The notes under the pieces are model-generated. The model made no database searches, was not told the origin of the DNA, and was given only the letters and a program-made list of their open reading frames with translations. A stretch of 64,000 bases of DNA from contig NZ_ARWA01000001.1 in assembly GCF_000385335.1 (NCBI RefSeq), positions 2,868,001-2,932,000 of the forward strand, written 5' to 3'. Shown piece after piece: positions 19,609-28,419 of this stretch (position 1 is the first letter of the stretch; each line of letters opens with the position of its first letter). The DNA comes from Methyloferula stellata AR4. GTDB taxonomy: Bacteria > Pseudomonadota > Alphaproteobacteria > Rhizobiales > Beijerinckiaceae. The translations under genes were made by a program, and so were the position numbers.

Positions 19609-19711
19609 CCGGTCTATCGCCGCGTTTCGCAAGCGTGGCGCCGACGGCGGATCGGGTGGCCACAGCAGCGGCGGCGATGGCGGTGGAGGAGGTGGCGGCG
19701 GAGGCGATTAG
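19595..19711 (+). CDS. Small Gly-rich ORF (38 aa) overlapping the CDF-like gene
   Basis: This 38-codon frame starts at an ATG inside the last codons of the CDF-like gene and encodes MSWISRSIAAFRKRG, a short amphipathic basic helix, followed by a Gly/Ser/Asp tail ending in eight glycines and Asp. Such short proteins with glycine runs are recurrent in bacterial genomes and often sit after membrane genes. The overlap of 14 bases and absence of other coding in the gap favour translation. No function can be given. Confidence 0.4.
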   Translation: MSWISRSIAAFRKRGADGGSGGHSSGGDGGGGGGGGGD

Positions 19712-19731
19712 AGCGACGCCGCCGCGAAGCT

Positions 19732-20181
19732 TCACCTCATGAAGCGCGCAAAATCTATATCGGGGCTCGGGCCGCCGTTGCCCGTCTCCAAATATTGCCG
19801 CAGACTGACGAGGAAATAGCCCCAACCCGTCGTCGTCCGCGCATAGACATCATCGGCCTTTTCAAAACCGCGATGCGCGAAGGACAAGACAGTGGCCTCG
19901 CCCTCTTTGCGCAGATCAAACGCAATCGTCGTACCGTCCCATTGCGGGTTGAGAGAGGAGGTTGCCTTCCAACCCACGCGAGTCGGAGGCTCGAGTTCGT
20001 CGACTCTCAGCTTGATCACGTTGTTACATTGCGAGAAGCGAAGTTCGCCTGTTCCATCGATCCTTGACTCAAACTCCGCGTCGCGCGTCCACCAATTGCG
20101 AATGCCGTCGGCCGTCGTGAGCGCCGCATAGACCTCCTGGGGCAGGGCGCTGATCTTAAGGTGATGCATAATATCCGGCAT
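19732..20181 (-). CDS. SRPBCC/AHSA1-domain protein
   Basis: A 149-residue START-like (SRPBCC) protein of the AHSA1 branch: HHLKISALPQEVYAALTTADGIRNWWT at the start, LRVDELEPPTRVGWKATSS and a long C-terminal helix with GWGYFLVSLRQYLETG. The fold forms a hydrophobic cavity for a lipid-like ligand or client; the ligand is unknown. AGGAG lies seven bases before the ATG at 20181, although the frame stays open upstream. It is the third gene after arsR, an arrangement common in bacteria where an ArsR-type repressor controls SRPBCC genes. Confidence 0.86.
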   Translation of the reverse strand: MPDIMHHLKISALPQEVYAALTTADGIRNWWTRDAEFESRIDGTGELRFSQCNNVIKLRVDELEPPTRVGWKATSSLNPQWDGTTIAFDLRKEGEATVLSFAHRGFEKADDVYARTTTGWGYFLVSLRQYLETGNGGPSPDIDFARFMR

Positions 20182-20219
20182 GGGTCTGCTCCTTTCTTCA
20201 AAGATTGAACATGGCGATC

Positions 20220-20717
20220 TCAGGCACCGGCCTTGTCGCGTTCGCTTTCCAGCGCGAATTTTTCGAGCAGGCCCGGCCAGCCGCCATCGACGTCCTTGCG
20301 CATGGAAGCACCGTCTGCGGCGCCCAGGGTTTCGAATTTGTGATGCACGAGTTCGACATTGGTCACATCCGCGCCGTCCGGCGTGAAGCGCACGTCGACC
20401 TCGGATTTCATCGCCGCATCGGGCTTCCATTGTGCGTTCACCTGCCACAGCAGCACCACGCGATGCGGCGGCTCCCAATGAATGATGGTGGCGACAACCG
20501 TCTGGGTGCCGTCTTCGGCGAATTCCAGCCAGCGTCCTCCGAGGCGCGGCTCCATCAGAACTTTTTCGATCGGCCTGTTGCCAATGCCGTGATTGGCCGG
20601 CCACCAGCGGGTCAGGCCGGCAGTAAAGACCTCGAAGGCATGGTCGATGGGCGCTTTCACTTTGATCGTTATGCGCACGGGTTCGATCACGATTGTCGCC
20701 GTTGTCGCTGCGGTCAT
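20220..20717 (-). CDS. SRPBCC/AHSA1-domain protein
   Basis: A 165-residue SRPBCC-domain protein: VRITIKVKAPIDHAFEVFTAGLTRWWP opens the fold, GGRWLEF and VVLLWQVNAQWKP form the strands, and the C-terminal helix holds GGWPGLLEKFA. It is related to, but clearly distinct from, the neighbouring gene. AGGAGGAG lies four bases before the ATG at 20717. It is read from the arsR side, with a palindromic repeat between arsR and this gene. A role in ligand binding or catabolism is only an inference. Confidence 0.86.
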   Translation of the reverse strand: MTAATTATIVIEPVRITIKVKAPIDHAFEVFTAGLTRWWPANHGIGNRPIEKVLMEPRLGGRWLEFAEDGTQTVVATIIHWEPPHRVVLLWQVNAQWKPDAAMKSEVDVRFTPDGADVTNVELVHHKFETLGAADGASMRKDVDGGWPGLLEKFALESERDKAGA

Positions 20718-20750
20718 TCGTCTCCTCCTTGTCGTTAGGTCACGATGATT

Positions 20751-20823
20751 TTGGATTGAGCCAATCCAGAAGTTGGAGCGGGATGCCCACGCAAAATCGT
20801 CCACACTTTTCCTCATCCCGCTC
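20751..20823. repeat. Intergenic double palindrome (GAGCGGGATG type)
   Basis: Two nested hairpins fill the gap behind arsR: TGGATTG-agc-CAATCCA, then GAGCGGGATG separated by 28 bases from CATCCCGCTC. The final arm reaches the first base of the arsR stop codon. The unit resembles a dispersed repeat seen in other Hyphomicrobiales (recognised from memory). Confidence 0.65.
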
Positions 20824-21128
20824 TAGGTTCGAGGTTTTTCGGCTTCGGCTTTGAACGCCTCGAGGGCATCGGTCCAGAAACTGTCGAGCCAGTCGCGCAA
20901 ATCCATGAGTCCCTCCAGACGCAGCGAATAAATCCGTCGCGTGCCTTCGCTACGTTCTTCGACGAGGCCCGCGTCTTTCAGAGCTTTCAAATGTTGCGAC
21001 ACAGCCGGGCGCGAGACCGGCAGACCGGCGGCGATGGCATTTACCGGGCTAGGACCGCCGCGCAAGCGCTCGAACACCTGTCTACGTGTCGGATCGGCGA
21101 GAACGGTGAGCGCATTTGTGTAAGTCAT
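20823..21128 (-). CDS. ArsR-family winged-helix transcriptional regulator
   Basis: A 101-residue ArsR-type repressor: LTVLADPTRRQVFERLRGGP, then the recognition helix region GLPVSRPAVSQHLKALKDAGLV and the wing EERSEGTRRIYSLRLEGL. The metal-binding CVC motif of ArsR/SmtB sensors is absent, placing it in the SRPBCC-associated subgroup. It heads an apparent operon with two SRPBCC genes, and a 15-bp perfect palindrome abuts its start codon, so it probably represses itself. Confidence 0.92.
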   Translation of the reverse strand: MTYTNALTVLADPTRRQVFERLRGGPSPVNAIAAGLPVSRPAVSQHLKALKDAGLVEERSEGTRRIYSLRLEGLMDLRDWLDSFWTDALEAFKAEAEKPRT

Positions 21129-21143
21129 TACTTACAGTAAGTA
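21129..21143. promoter_or_regulatory. Probable ArsR operator, 15-bp perfect palindrome
   Basis: TACTTACAGTAAGTA is a perfect dyad (TACTTAC-A-GTAAGTA) directly upstream of the arsR start codon. A further half-site, ACTTAC, follows at 21147-21152. Position and symmetry fit self-repression by the adjacent ArsR-type protein; this is inferred, not shown. Confidence 0.65.
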
Positions 21144-21231
21144 GAAACTTACCTATGAGTCAAGCCACTTTTCAGCGGGTAAGCCAAGCGGCCAGTGTGC
21201 AAGCGCGCGCGAACAGGCTATAGCCTTGCCC

Positions 21232-21615
21232 ATGCTTCCCTATCTTCTGGTTTTCGTCGGCGCGGGCCTTGGCGGCGTGCTGCGGCTCTCCGCCAATATG
21301 GTCTGCGGCCGCTATTTCGGCCTCGATTTCCCTTGGGCGACCTTCATCATCAATATTTCCGGCTCGACCATCATGGGACTCGTGGCCGGTTATCTTGCCT
21401 TTAAGGCGGGCGAAAACTGGACGCAGAACGTCAGGCTTTTCCTCACCACGGGCATTCTTGGCGGCTACACTACCTTTTCAGCCTTTTCGCTCGACACAAT
21501 CTTATTGTGGGAGCGCAATGAATATGCGGCGGCGGCCTTTTATGTTTTCGGCTCCGTCGGCTTTGCCTTTGCCGGACTTGTCGCCGGCCTTGCGCTCATA
21601 CGGGCTTTGACATGA
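21232..21615 (+). CDS. crcB: Fluoride channel CrcB/Fluc
   Basis: A 127-residue Fluc-type fluoride exporter with four membrane spans. Family residues are GAGLGGVLR near the N terminus, the pore motif PWATFIINISGS with its conserved Asn, and GILGGYTTFSAFSLD containing the phenylalanine box. It works as a dual-topology dimer that lets F- leave the cell. No fluoride riboswitch is recognisable upstream. The gene overlaps rluC by four bases. Confidence 0.94.
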   Translation: MLPYLLVFVGAGLGGVLRLSANMVCGRYFGLDFPWATFIINISGSTIMGLVAGYLAFKAGENWTQNVRLFLTTGILGGYTTFSAFSLDTILLWERNEYAAAAFYVFGSVGFAFAGLVAGLALIRALT

Positions 21616-22670
21616 GCGTTTCCGCGCTGAAAGTTACAGAAGACGAAGCTGGCATGCGGCTTGACCGCTGGTTCAAGCGGCGCCTGCCGGAATTGTCCTT
21701 GTCGCATCTGAACAAGATCGTGCGCACCGGGCAGGTCCGGGTCGACGGTGCGCGCGTGAAAACGGCGACACGGCTAGAGGCCGGCCAGACCGTGCGCGTG
21801 CCGCCCTTGAAGCTCGACGCGGCCACTGTGCCGCGTCCAGCCATCCACAAGGCCTCGACGGAAGATCTACGCGCGCTGCGCGAAATGACTCTCTTCGAGG
21901 ATCGCGACCTGATGGTCTTGAACAAGCCCTATGGGCTGGCGGTGCAGGGCGGCTCCGGCATGACGCGCCATCTCGACGGCATGCTCGCCTCGATGGCGAA
22001 TGAGAATGGCGACCGCCCGGTGCTCGTGCATCGCCTCGACCGCGATACGTCTGGCGTGCTGCTCGTTGCGAAGACCCGCCGGATGGCGGCCGATCTCGGC
22101 GAAATCTTCCGTTCGCGCCAAGCCAAGAAAGTCTATTGGGCGCTGGTCGAGGGCGTGCCGAAACCGGCGCAAGGCCGCATTTCGCTGTTTCTCGCCAAGG
22201 GTGACGGCATGGGCGATGTCCGATCGAAGCGCGCGAAAGACGCCGCGCCCGTGGGCTTGGAAAAAATGCGCATCGCCCAGCATGGCGATGAAGACGCGCA
22301 GCATTCCGTCACCTATTACGCGGTGGTCGATAAAGTTGCGCCGCGCCTGGCCTGGCTGTCGATGAAGCCGATCACCGGCCGCACGCATCAATTGCGTGCC
22401 CATGCGGAAGCGATAGGCCACCCTATCATCGGCGATCCGAAATATGGCGGCACGGACAAGCATGCGCTTTCGAAGCACGATCCGATGCATGCGATTCCCG
22501 AAGCGGTCGAACGCAAGCTGCATCTCCTGGCGCGGCGTCTCGTGTTGCCGCATCCGCGCGGCGGCGTCATCGACGTCACGGCGCCTCTGCCGCCACATAT
22601 GCAAAAGACCTGGGATCTGTTCGGCTTCGACGTGAAGCAGTTTGACCCGATCGAGGATGCGCCGGAATAG
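21612..22670 (+). CDS. RluC/RluD-family pseudouridine synthase
   Basis: A 352-residue RluA-superfamily pseudouridine synthase. An S4 RNA-binding domain (MRLDRWFKRRLPELSLSHLNKIVRTG) precedes the catalytic domain, whose active-site motif HRLDRDTSGVLLVAKT contains the nucleophilic Asp. KPITGRTHQLRAHAEAIGHPIIGDPKYGG is the second conserved block, split here across helix and loop. It modifies uridines of 23S rRNA, most likely RluC-type positions, but the site cannot be assigned. The ATG overlaps the crcB stop, as in many alphaproteobacteria. Confidence 0.93.
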   Translation: MSVSALKVTEDEAGMRLDRWFKRRLPELSLSHLNKIVRTGQVRVDGARVKTATRLEAGQTVRVPPLKLDAATVPRPAIHKASTEDLRALREMTLFEDRDLMVLNKPYGLAVQGGSGMTRHLDGMLASMANENGDRPVLVHRLDRDTSGVLLVAKTRRMAADLGEIFRSRQAKKVYWALVEGVPKPAQGRISLFLAKGDGMGDVRSKRAKDAAPVGLEKMRIAQHGDEDAQHSVTYYAVVDKVAPRLAWLSMKPITGRTHQLRAHAEAIGHPIIGDPKYGGTDKHALSKHDPMHAIPEAVERKLHLLARRLVLPHPRGGVIDVTAPLPPHMQKTWDLFGFDVKQFDPIEDAPE

Positions 22671-22737
22671 AGCGTTCAGAGCGAGTTCATATCGCCGCCT
22701 CTAACCTCCTGCCGCTGGGGATGCAGGAGGTACGTAC

Positions 22738-23100
22738 ATGAAAACAACACTCTTTATCGTTCTCGCATCGGCCCTTTACGCGGGCGCTGCGCTCGCACAG
22801 ACGGCGTCTCCGCCGGCCACGTCAGCGCCAGCAGATGCCGCCGCGCCAGCCACAACGGCGGCGGCCGCCCAAAGCGGCAAACCCAAGCCCAAAGAGGTTC
22901 TGGCCACATGCCGCGACGAGGCCAAGTCGCAAGGCTTGAAAGGCGATGCCCGCAAAACAGCTGTGCAAGAGTGTTTCGTCAAACAGCGCCCGGATCTCGT
23001 CGCCTGGGAAAAATGCCGCACCGATCCGGAGATGAAGGGCAAGGCCAAGGGCGAGCGCAAGGCGCTCATGAAGGAATGCCTGAAGGCCAATAAAGGCTGA
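22738..23100 (+). CDS. PsiF-repeat secreted protein
   Basis: A 120-residue protein with a signal peptide (hydrophobic residues 4-18, ending ALAQ), an Ala/Pro-rich linker, and two PsiF-type units: CRDEAKSQGLKGDARKTAVQEC and CRTDPEMKGKAKGERKALMKEC. Each unit holds a pair of cysteines, probably disulfide-linked. PsiF is phosphate-starvation-induced in enterobacteria with unknown role; no Pho box is visible here. GCAGGAGG precedes the start with suitable spacing. Confidence 0.83.
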   Translation: MKTTLFIVLASALYAGAALAQTASPPATSAPADAAAPATTAAAAQSGKPKPKEVLATCRDEAKSQGLKGDARKTAVQECFVKQRPDLVAWEKCRTDPEMKGKAKGERKALMKECLKANKG

Positions 23101-23107
23101 GTTTGAT

Positions 23108-23139
23108 CCTGCCCTCGGGCTCAGGTTTCCGAGGGCAGG
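23108..23139 (+). terminator. Hairpin after the PsiF-repeat gene
   Basis: CCTGCCCTCGG pairs with CCGAGGGCAGG (11 bp, loop of 10) starting eight bases after the stop codon. No strong T run follows, so intrinsic termination may be weak. Confidence 0.55.
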
Positions 23140-23218
23140 GTACAGCCTGCTTGTGTTTTGGAGAGGATTGCGTTTGGGTGTGCCCGGATTCGGGCAAAAC
23201 ACATCGATTGTGAGCGAA

Positions 23219-23343
23219 CCTTCTCCCTGTGGGAGAAGGTGCCCCACGAAGTGGGGCGGATGAGGGGTTACGATCTTTTAATCGTAGGTCGTAACCCCTC
23301 GCCCGGCTTGCTCCGCAAGCCACCCTCTCCCTCAGGGAGAGGG
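23219..23343. repeat. Five-hairpin mosaic repeat upstream of proS
   Basis: Five perfect or near-perfect hairpins follow one another: CCTTCTCCC/GGGAGAAGG, GCCCCAC/GTGGGGC, GGGGTTACGA/TCGTAACCCC, GGCTTGC/GCAAGCC and CCCTCTCCC/GGGAGAGGG, the shortest loops three bases. The end arms are also complementary to each other. It matches the style of mosaic palindromic elements dispersed in alphaproteobacteria and lies within the proS 5' region. Confidence 0.85.
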
Positions 23344-23375
23344 TAGTTCCCTTTCTTGAGACACCCCAGAAGCAC

Positions 23376-24695
23376 ATGCGACTTTCCAAATATTTCCTGC
23401 CTGTCCTGCGCGAGACCCCCAAAGAAGCCGAGATCGTTTCGCATCGCTTGATGCTGCGTGCCGGCATGATCAGGCAGGAGGCGGCAGGCATTTATGCCTG
23501 GCTGCCGCTCGGCCTGCGCGTGCTGCAAAAGGTCTCGACCATCGTGCGCGAGGAAATGGACCGGGCAGGGGCTGTCGAACTTCTGATGCCGACTTTGCAA
23601 TTGGCGGATCTCTGGCGCGAAAGCGGCCGCTACGACGCCTATGGTCCGGAAATGCTGCGGATCAAGGACCGGCATGAGCGGGAATTGCTCTATGGTCCGA
23701 CCAATGAAGAAATGATCACCGAGATTTTCCGCGCGACCGTCAGATCCTACCGCGATTTGCCGAAAATCCTTTATCATATTCAATGGAAATTCCGCGACGA
23801 GCAAAGACCGCGCTTTGGCGTCATGCGCGGGCGCGAATTTCTGATGAAGGATGCCTATTCCTTCGACATCGACGAAGCCGCGGCGCGGCTCTCCTATAAT
23901 CGAATGTTCGTGTCCTATCTGCGCATCTTCGGCCGCATGGGATTGAAGGCGATCCCGATGCGGGCCGAGACCGGGCCGATCGGCGGCGATCTTTCGCATG
24001 AATTCATCGTGCTCGCCGAGACCGGCGAATCCGGCGTCTTCTGCAATTCAGATGTGCTCGACCTTCCCATCCCGGGCGTGGACGTCGATTACGATGGCGA
24101 TCTGAAGCCGATCATCGAGCAGTGGACGACGCTTTATGCCGCGACCGAGGATGTGCACGACGCAGCGCGTTTCGAGGCCGAGACGCCGCCCGAAAAGCGC
24201 ATCAACACACGCGGCATCGAGGTCGGCCAGGTGTTTTATTTCGGCGATAAATACACAAAGCCCATGAAGGCGCCTATCACTGGCCCCGACGGCGTCGAGC
24301 GTCCGGCCCAATGCGGCTCCTATGGCGTCGGCGTCTCGCGCCTTGTCGGCGCCTTGATTGAGGCCTGTCATGACGATGCGGGCATCATCTGGCCCGAATC
24401 GGTTGCGCCCTTTAAAGTCGGTATCGCCAATCTCAAGGTCGGCGACGGTCCGACGGACACAGCCTGCGCACAAATCTATGCGGCGCTCGAAAAGGCGGGC
24501 GTCGATGTTTTATATGATGATACGGATGAGCGTCCGGGCGGGAAATTCGCCAGGCTCGATCTCATCGGCCTGCCTTATCAGGTGATCGTCGGCCCGAAAG
24601 GGCTCGCCGAAGGCAAGGTGGAACTGAAGGTGAGGGCGACAGGCGCGCGGGAAAATCTGCCTGTCACCGATGTCATCGCGCGGTTTATTGAGTGA
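23376..24695 (+). CDS. proS: Prolyl-tRNA synthetase (short, alphaproteobacterial type)
   Basis: A 439-residue class II synthetase charging tRNA-Pro. Motif 2 is in [25 protein letters not shown] (split around its loop), motif 3 in [17 protein letters not shown], and the anticodon-binding domain is C-terminal ([19 protein letters not shown]). At this length it lacks the large editing insertion between motifs 2 and 3 found in E. coli ProS, as is normal for alphaproteobacteria. A multi-hairpin repeat ends 32 bases before the ATG. Confidence 0.95.
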   Translation: MRLSKYFLPVLRETPKEAEIVSHRLMLRAGMIRQEAAGIYAWLPLGLRVLQKVSTIVREEMDRAGAVELLMPTLQLADLWRESGRYDAYGPEMLRIKDRHERELLYGPTNEEMITEIFRATVRSYRDLPKILYHIQWKFRDEQRPRFGVMRGREFLMKDAYSFDIDEAAARLSYNRMFVSYLRIFGRMGLKAIPMRAETGPIGGDLSHEFIVLAETGESGVFCNSDVLDLPIPGVDVDYDGDLKPIIEQWTTLYAATEDVHDAARFEAETPPEKRINTRGIEVGQVFYFGDKYTKPMKAPITGPDGVERPAQCGSYGVGVSRLVGALIEACHDDAGIIWPESVAPFKVGIANLKVGDGPTDTACAQIYAALEKAGVDVLYDDTDERPGGKFARLDLIGLPYQVIVGPKGLAEGKVELKVRATGARENLPVTDVIARFIE

Positions 24696-24717
24696 AGGGG
24701 ACAGGCACATCACCGGC

Positions 24718-25986
24718 ATGACGAGCCCCAAAGGCACAAGCCCTTTCGCGCCCTTCGAATGGATGATTGCGCTGCGCTATCTGCGCTCGCGCCGGAAGAC
24801 CGGATTCGTGTCCGTCATCGCCGGGTTCTCGCTGATCGGAATCATGCTGGGCGTCGCGACATTGATCGTCGTGATGTCGGTGATGAACGGGTTCCATAAG
24901 GAATTGCTCGACAAGATCGTCGGCATCAACGGCCATATTTTTCTGCAGGCGGCCGATACGCCGCTGACCGACTATAAGGACGTCACCGCCGCGGTCGCGA
25001 AAGTGCCGGGCGTCAATCTGGCCATTCCTTTGATCGAGGGCGCGGCTGGCGTCTCTTCGCCCTATAATCAGGCGGGCGCGCTGGTGCGGGGCATCAGCGA
25101 AGCCGACATTAAAAAGCTGCCGGGCATAGCCGGAAACGTCAGGGTCGGCACGCTCGACGGATTCGACCAGGGTGGCGGCGTTGCCATCGGTCAGCGGATG
25201 GCCGAAAACCTCAGCCTGCGGGTCGGCGACAAGCTCACGATTCTCACCGCAAAAGGCGCGCAGACGCCGTTCGGCATAGCCCCGCGCATCAAATCCTATC
25301 CGATCGTCGCGACCTTTCAGATTGGCATGGCGGAATTCGACAATCTCTTCGTCTATATGCCGCTGCCGGAAGCGCAGGCCTTCTTCAACAAGGAAGGCGA
25401 AGCAACCGTCGTCGAATTGTTCCTGAGCAATCCCGAAGCGATCGATGCGATGCGCGACAAGATCGAGGCTGTGGTCGCGCGGCCGATCATCATGACCGAC
25501 TGGCGCGAACGCAACAAATCCTTCTTTGATGCCTTGAAGGTCGAAAGCAATGTGATGTTCATCATCTTGACCTTGATCGTGCTGGTCGCCGCGCTCAACA
25601 TCGTCTCCGGCCTCATCATGCTCGTGAACGACAAGTCGAGCGACATCGCGATTTTGCGCACGATCGGCGCAACACGCGGCGCCGTGATGCGGATTTTCCT
25701 GATCACCGGCGCCTCGATCGGTGTCGCCGGAACCTTGGCGGGATTTTGCCTCGGGCTTATCATCGCAAGCAATCTCGAAGCGATGCGAGAACTCATCAAT
25801 AATGCCTTTCACGCCAATCTATTTCCGGCGGAGCTTTATTTTCTGTCGCGGCTGCCCTCGATCGTCGATCCGCGCGATGTCGCCGCTGTCGTGTCCATGA
25901 CGCTTGCTCTTTCCATTCTCGCGACGATCTATCCGTCCTGGCGCGCCGCGCGGCTCGATCCGGTCGAGGCGCTGCGTTACGAATAA
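24718..25986 (+). CDS. lolC: Lipoprotein-releasing ABC transporter permease (LolC/LolE type)
   Basis: A 422-residue permease with four membrane spans and a large periplasmic domain between the first and second, of the FtsX/MacB-like class. The N terminus [32 protein letters not shown] and the region [29 protein letters not shown] are diagnostic (each continuous, with the second near residue 310). With LolD it extracts outer-membrane lipoproteins from the inner membrane for LolA. A single LolC/E-like protein is usual outside gammaproteobacteria. Start ATG 24718 lacks a strong ribosome binding site. lolD begins two bases after the stop codon. Confidence 0.93.
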   Translation: MTSPKGTSPFAPFEWMIALRYLRSRRKTGFVSVIAGFSLIGIMLGVATLIVVMSVMNGFHKELLDKIVGINGHIFLQAADTPLTDYKDVTAAVAKVPGVNLAIPLIEGAAGVSSPYNQAGALVRGISEADIKKLPGIAGNVRVGTLDGFDQGGGVAIGQRMAENLSLRVGDKLTILTAKGAQTPFGIAPRIKSYPIVATFQIGMAEFDNLFVYMPLPEAQAFFNKEGEATVVELFLSNPEAIDAMRDKIEAVVARPIIMTDWRERNKSFFDALKVESNVMFIILTLIVLVAALNIVSGLIMLVNDKSSDIAILRTIGATRGAVMRIFLITGASIGVAGTLAGFCLGLIIASNLEAMRELINNAFHANLFPAELYFLSRLPSIVDPRDVAAVVSMTLALSILATIYPSWRAARLDPVEALRYE

Positions 25987-25988
25987 TC

Positions 25989-26672
25989 ATGACTGCTCCG
26001 GCTCTTCATCTCGACAAGGTTGGCCGCAGCTATAAGCAGGCAGGCGCATCGCTTGACGTGCTGCGCGCGGTCGATTTCGGCCTTTGGCCGGGCCAATCCG
26101 TGGCGCTTGTCGCGCCGTCCGGGGCGGGCAAATCCACTTTGCTGCATATCGCAGGGCTGCTTGAAAAGCCCGACTCCGGCGAGGTTTTTATCGGCGGCCG
26201 AGCCACCACTCACATGGCCGATAACGAACGCACAGCGTTACGCCGCAACGGCATCGGCTTTGTCTATCAATTCCATCATCTCCTGCCGGAGTTCTCGGCC
26301 ATCGAGAATGTCGTCTTGCCGCAAATGATCGCTGGATTGCAGCGCAAGGAAGCGCAAAAGCGGGCGAGCGATCTTCTCAATTATCTCGGCCTCGGGGCGC
26401 GCTTGAAGCATCGGCCGTCGGAGCTGTCCGGCGGCGAACAACAACGCGTCGCGATCGCACGGGCCGTTTCAAATAACCCAGGTGTTCTATTGGCCGATGA
26501 GCCGACGGGAAATCTCGATGTGCACACCGCCGATCATGTGTTCGAGGCGCTGAATGGCCTCGTCAAGGCGACGGGTCTCGCGGCCCTCATCGCAACTCAC
26601 AATATGGATCTTGCGCAGAGAATGGATCGCCGCGTCACCTTGCGCGACGGGCTCGTCGTCGAATTGGCCTGA
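25989..26672 (+). CDS. lolD: Lipoprotein-releasing ABC transporter ATP-binding protein
   Basis: A 227-residue ABC ATPase with Walker [11 protein letters not shown]-loop [12 protein letters not shown] (the LolD-type motif), signature [15 protein letters not shown] and Walker [13 protein letters not shown]. It drives lipoprotein release with the permease encoded immediately upstream. The pair lies directly after proS, a common arrangement in alphaproteobacteria. Confidence 0.95.
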   Translation: MTAPALHLDKVGRSYKQAGASLDVLRAVDFGLWPGQSVALVAPSGAGKSTLLHIAGLLEKPDSGEVFIGGRATTHMADNERTALRRNGIGFVYQFHHLLPEFSAIENVVLPQMIAGLQRKEAQKRASDLLNYLGLGARLKHRPSELSGGEQQRVAIARAVSNNPGVLLADEPTGNLDVHTADHVFEALNGLVKATGLAALIATHNMDLAQRMDRRVTLRDGLVVELA

Positions 26673-26684
26673 TCTTGAACGCCA

Positions 26685-27089
26685 TCAGGCGGCGAGATTT
26701 GGATCCTGGCCCAAATCCTCGAGGCGTTTGCTGAGCTCGCGGATGCGGGTTCTGAGTTCGGCATTCTGCTTTTCAAGCGTGTGCAGGCGGGTCTCGAGCG
26801 AGTCCGCCGCTCCGTCCCGCGCCTCCGCTGCCTGGGCTTCCGCGCTCACGAATTCGACACCGATGGCAGTGGCGTCCCGCCAAGCCAGACGCGCGCGATA
26901 GCTGCGGCCCTTTTGCGGAATGTAGAGTTCGAACTCGCTCGGAACCGAGAGCGAGTCGCCGAGCGCTATCTTCGCGCCCTGCGGCGAAAAATTCTTCACC
27001 ACGCATTCGATCGTCGACATGCGCTGATTGAAGATGATCTGGGCGCGTAGAAAGCTTTTGACCCTCTCGACCCGTCGTGCTTCCGGCAT
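26685..27089 (-). CDS. PilZ-domain protein with C-terminal coiled coil
   Basis: A 134-residue protein. The first 80 residues form a PilZ-like barrel (VERVKSFLRAQIIF, CVVKNFSPQGAKIAL, YRARLAWRDATAIGVEF), and residues 90-128 form a heptad-rich coiled coil. PilZ domains bind cyclic di-GMP through RxxxR and DxSxxG motifs; here the first is RRVERVK-like and the second is NFSPQG, with Asn in place of Asp, so binding may be weak or absent. Converges on lolD. Confidence 0.82.
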   Translation of the reverse strand: MPEARRVERVKSFLRAQIIFNQRMSTIECVVKNFSPQGAKIALGDSLSVPSEFELYIPQKGRSYRARLAWRDATAIGVEFVSAEAQAAEARDGAADSLETRLHTLEKQNAELRTRIRELSKRLEDLGQDPNLAA

Positions 27090-27249
27090 GATCTCGCTCT
27101 TAAAAACTGAAAGCAGAAAAGGTGCTTGAGAAGGTGACGGATTATTATTAAGAATTGCTCAATAAAATAGCCTCGTTCGAGATGGTTTTGGATCTATGGG
27201 CGGGCATTTCCTCGTTCACAAGTTGCAGCAGTATCGGGGAACGCGATCA

Positions 27250-27393
27250 ATGCGTAGCTTAGGGTTGCGGGTCACCGCTTTGATCGGACTGACGCTGCTC
27301 GTCGCGGCCTGCGACAAATGTGGCGATCCCGTGCAGTTTCACGCCCCGTCGCTGCCGCATAGCTGCTACGAAAGCCAACCGGCACAAAAATAG
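27250..27393 (+). CDS. Small lipoprotein
   Basis: A 47-residue precursor with a lipoprotein signal: MRSLGLRVTALIGLTLLVAAC with the lipobox LVAAC at residues 17-21, followed by DKCGDPVQFHAPSLPHSCYES. The mature peptide of 27 residues has three cysteines including the lipidated one. GGGGA lies nine bases upstream of the ATG. No function known. Confidence 0.6.
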   Translation: MRSLGLRVTALIGLTLLVAACDKCGDPVQFHAPSLPHSCYESQPAQK

Positions 27394-27412
27394 GCGCTCC
27401 CTACAACCGATT

Positions 27413-28216
27413 TTACGGCAGAATCGCGAAGGCCCGAGCGGGAAAGCCGAGGCCGTTTCTGACCTTCGGCCAGGTCACCACGATCAAGGCGCCTTTGGCC
27501 GGAACCTTGTCGAGATTGTCCATGACCTCGATCTGGTAATGGCCGGTTTTCAGAATATAGGTCTCGGTCTCCATTTTCTCGGTCGTGTCGCTGTCCATCG
27601 ACTCATGGCCGATCGCCGTGACGCCGCGCTGTTCGACCAGAAACTTGACCGCTGCGAGCGACCACGCCGGGAAGGCAGACCGCTTGAAGCGCTCTGGGTC
27701 TTTGTCCCAGTCTTTCGACATATCGGTGCGCAAGGCGGCGAAGGCGCCCTTCGGCACCCGGCCGTGTTTTTTCTCCCAGGCGCGCAAGTCTTCGAGCGAA
27801 AAGGCATGGTTCGGATCACGAGCGAGCAGCGGCGTCTCATCGAAAACGACGAGTGGCAGAATCATGTCCTTTAAGGGAATCTGGTCCATCGTGGCGCCAG
27901 TTTCCGAAAAATGCGCCGGCGGATCGACATGTGTGCCATATTGACCGACCATTTCGTAGAAAGTCGCGCGAAAGCCGTCCTTTTGAATGGTATAGGGCTG
28001 TTTCGTCTTAGGATCGGCGGCGGGGCTCATTTTGGCTTGTGGAAAGCCTGCCCAGACGGGCGTATCCGGTCCGAAACTATGGGTAAGATCGACATAGTTT
28101 TTCGAAGCTAGGGTCCGGTAGAGGTTTTCGAGCGAAGCCGCATTCGCCGTCTGCGCCACGGCCAGAAAAAAGCCGAGACCGGCACAGATCGGCAAAAGAT
28201 AGCGCGAGATCCTCAT
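27413..28216 (-). CDS. Secreted cyclase-family (kynurenine formamidase-like) metal hydrolase
   Basis: A 267-residue cyclase-family (PF04199) protein with a signal peptide ending near QTANA. The metal-binding motif H-x-G-T-H-x-D appears as [13 protein letters not shown], and other markers are [17 protein letters not shown] and [11 protein letters not shown]. Relatives hydrolyse amide or cyclic substrates, for example N-formylkynurenine, in the periplasm here. GGGAGA lies six bases before the ATG at 28216; the frame continues upstream but the signal peptide fixes this start. Confidence 0.85.
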   Translation of the reverse strand: MRISRYLLPICAGLGFFLAVAQTANAASLENLYRTLASKNYVDLTHSFGPDTPVWAGFPQAKMSPAADPKTKQPYTIQKDGFRATFYEMVGQYGTHVDPPAHFSETGATMDQIPLKDMILPLVVFDETPLLARDPNHAFSLEDLRAWEKKHGRVPKGAFAALRTDMSKDWDKDPERFKRSAFPAWSLAAVKFLVEQRGVTAIGHESMDSDTTEKMETETYILKTGHYQIEVMDNLDKVPAKGALIVVTWPKVRNGLGFPARAFAILP

Positions 28217-28357
28217 CCGGTTCTCCCTTTCATGCTTGTGCTCTTGGAACCTGCTCGCCGCACACCGGGAATGTCGTTGCGTCCATTGCGGCCGGACAGA
28301 ATCGAGCGGCTTCATTTCAGATAAATTTCAATCGGATTTGCCACAGGGAAAGAGTTG

Positions 28358-28375
28358 AAGTCATGCTATCGTCAC
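28358..28375 (+). promoter_or_regulatory. Possible Pho box upstream of ppk
   Basis: AAGTCATGCTATCGTCAC holds two GTCA units spaced 11 bases, as in the PhoB consensus (CTGTCAT-N4-CTGTCAT), 45 bases ahead of the ppk start. The match is partial, so this is tentative. Confidence 0.3.
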
Positions 28376-28419
28376 GAAATTCAACGAGCGTCGGCAAGAG
28401 ATTTCGAAGGAGGCATAGT

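Noticed and set aside
21144-21231. Fluoride riboswitch ahead of crcB
   Set aside because: The short leader shows none of the conserved pseudoknot sequence of the crcB motif.
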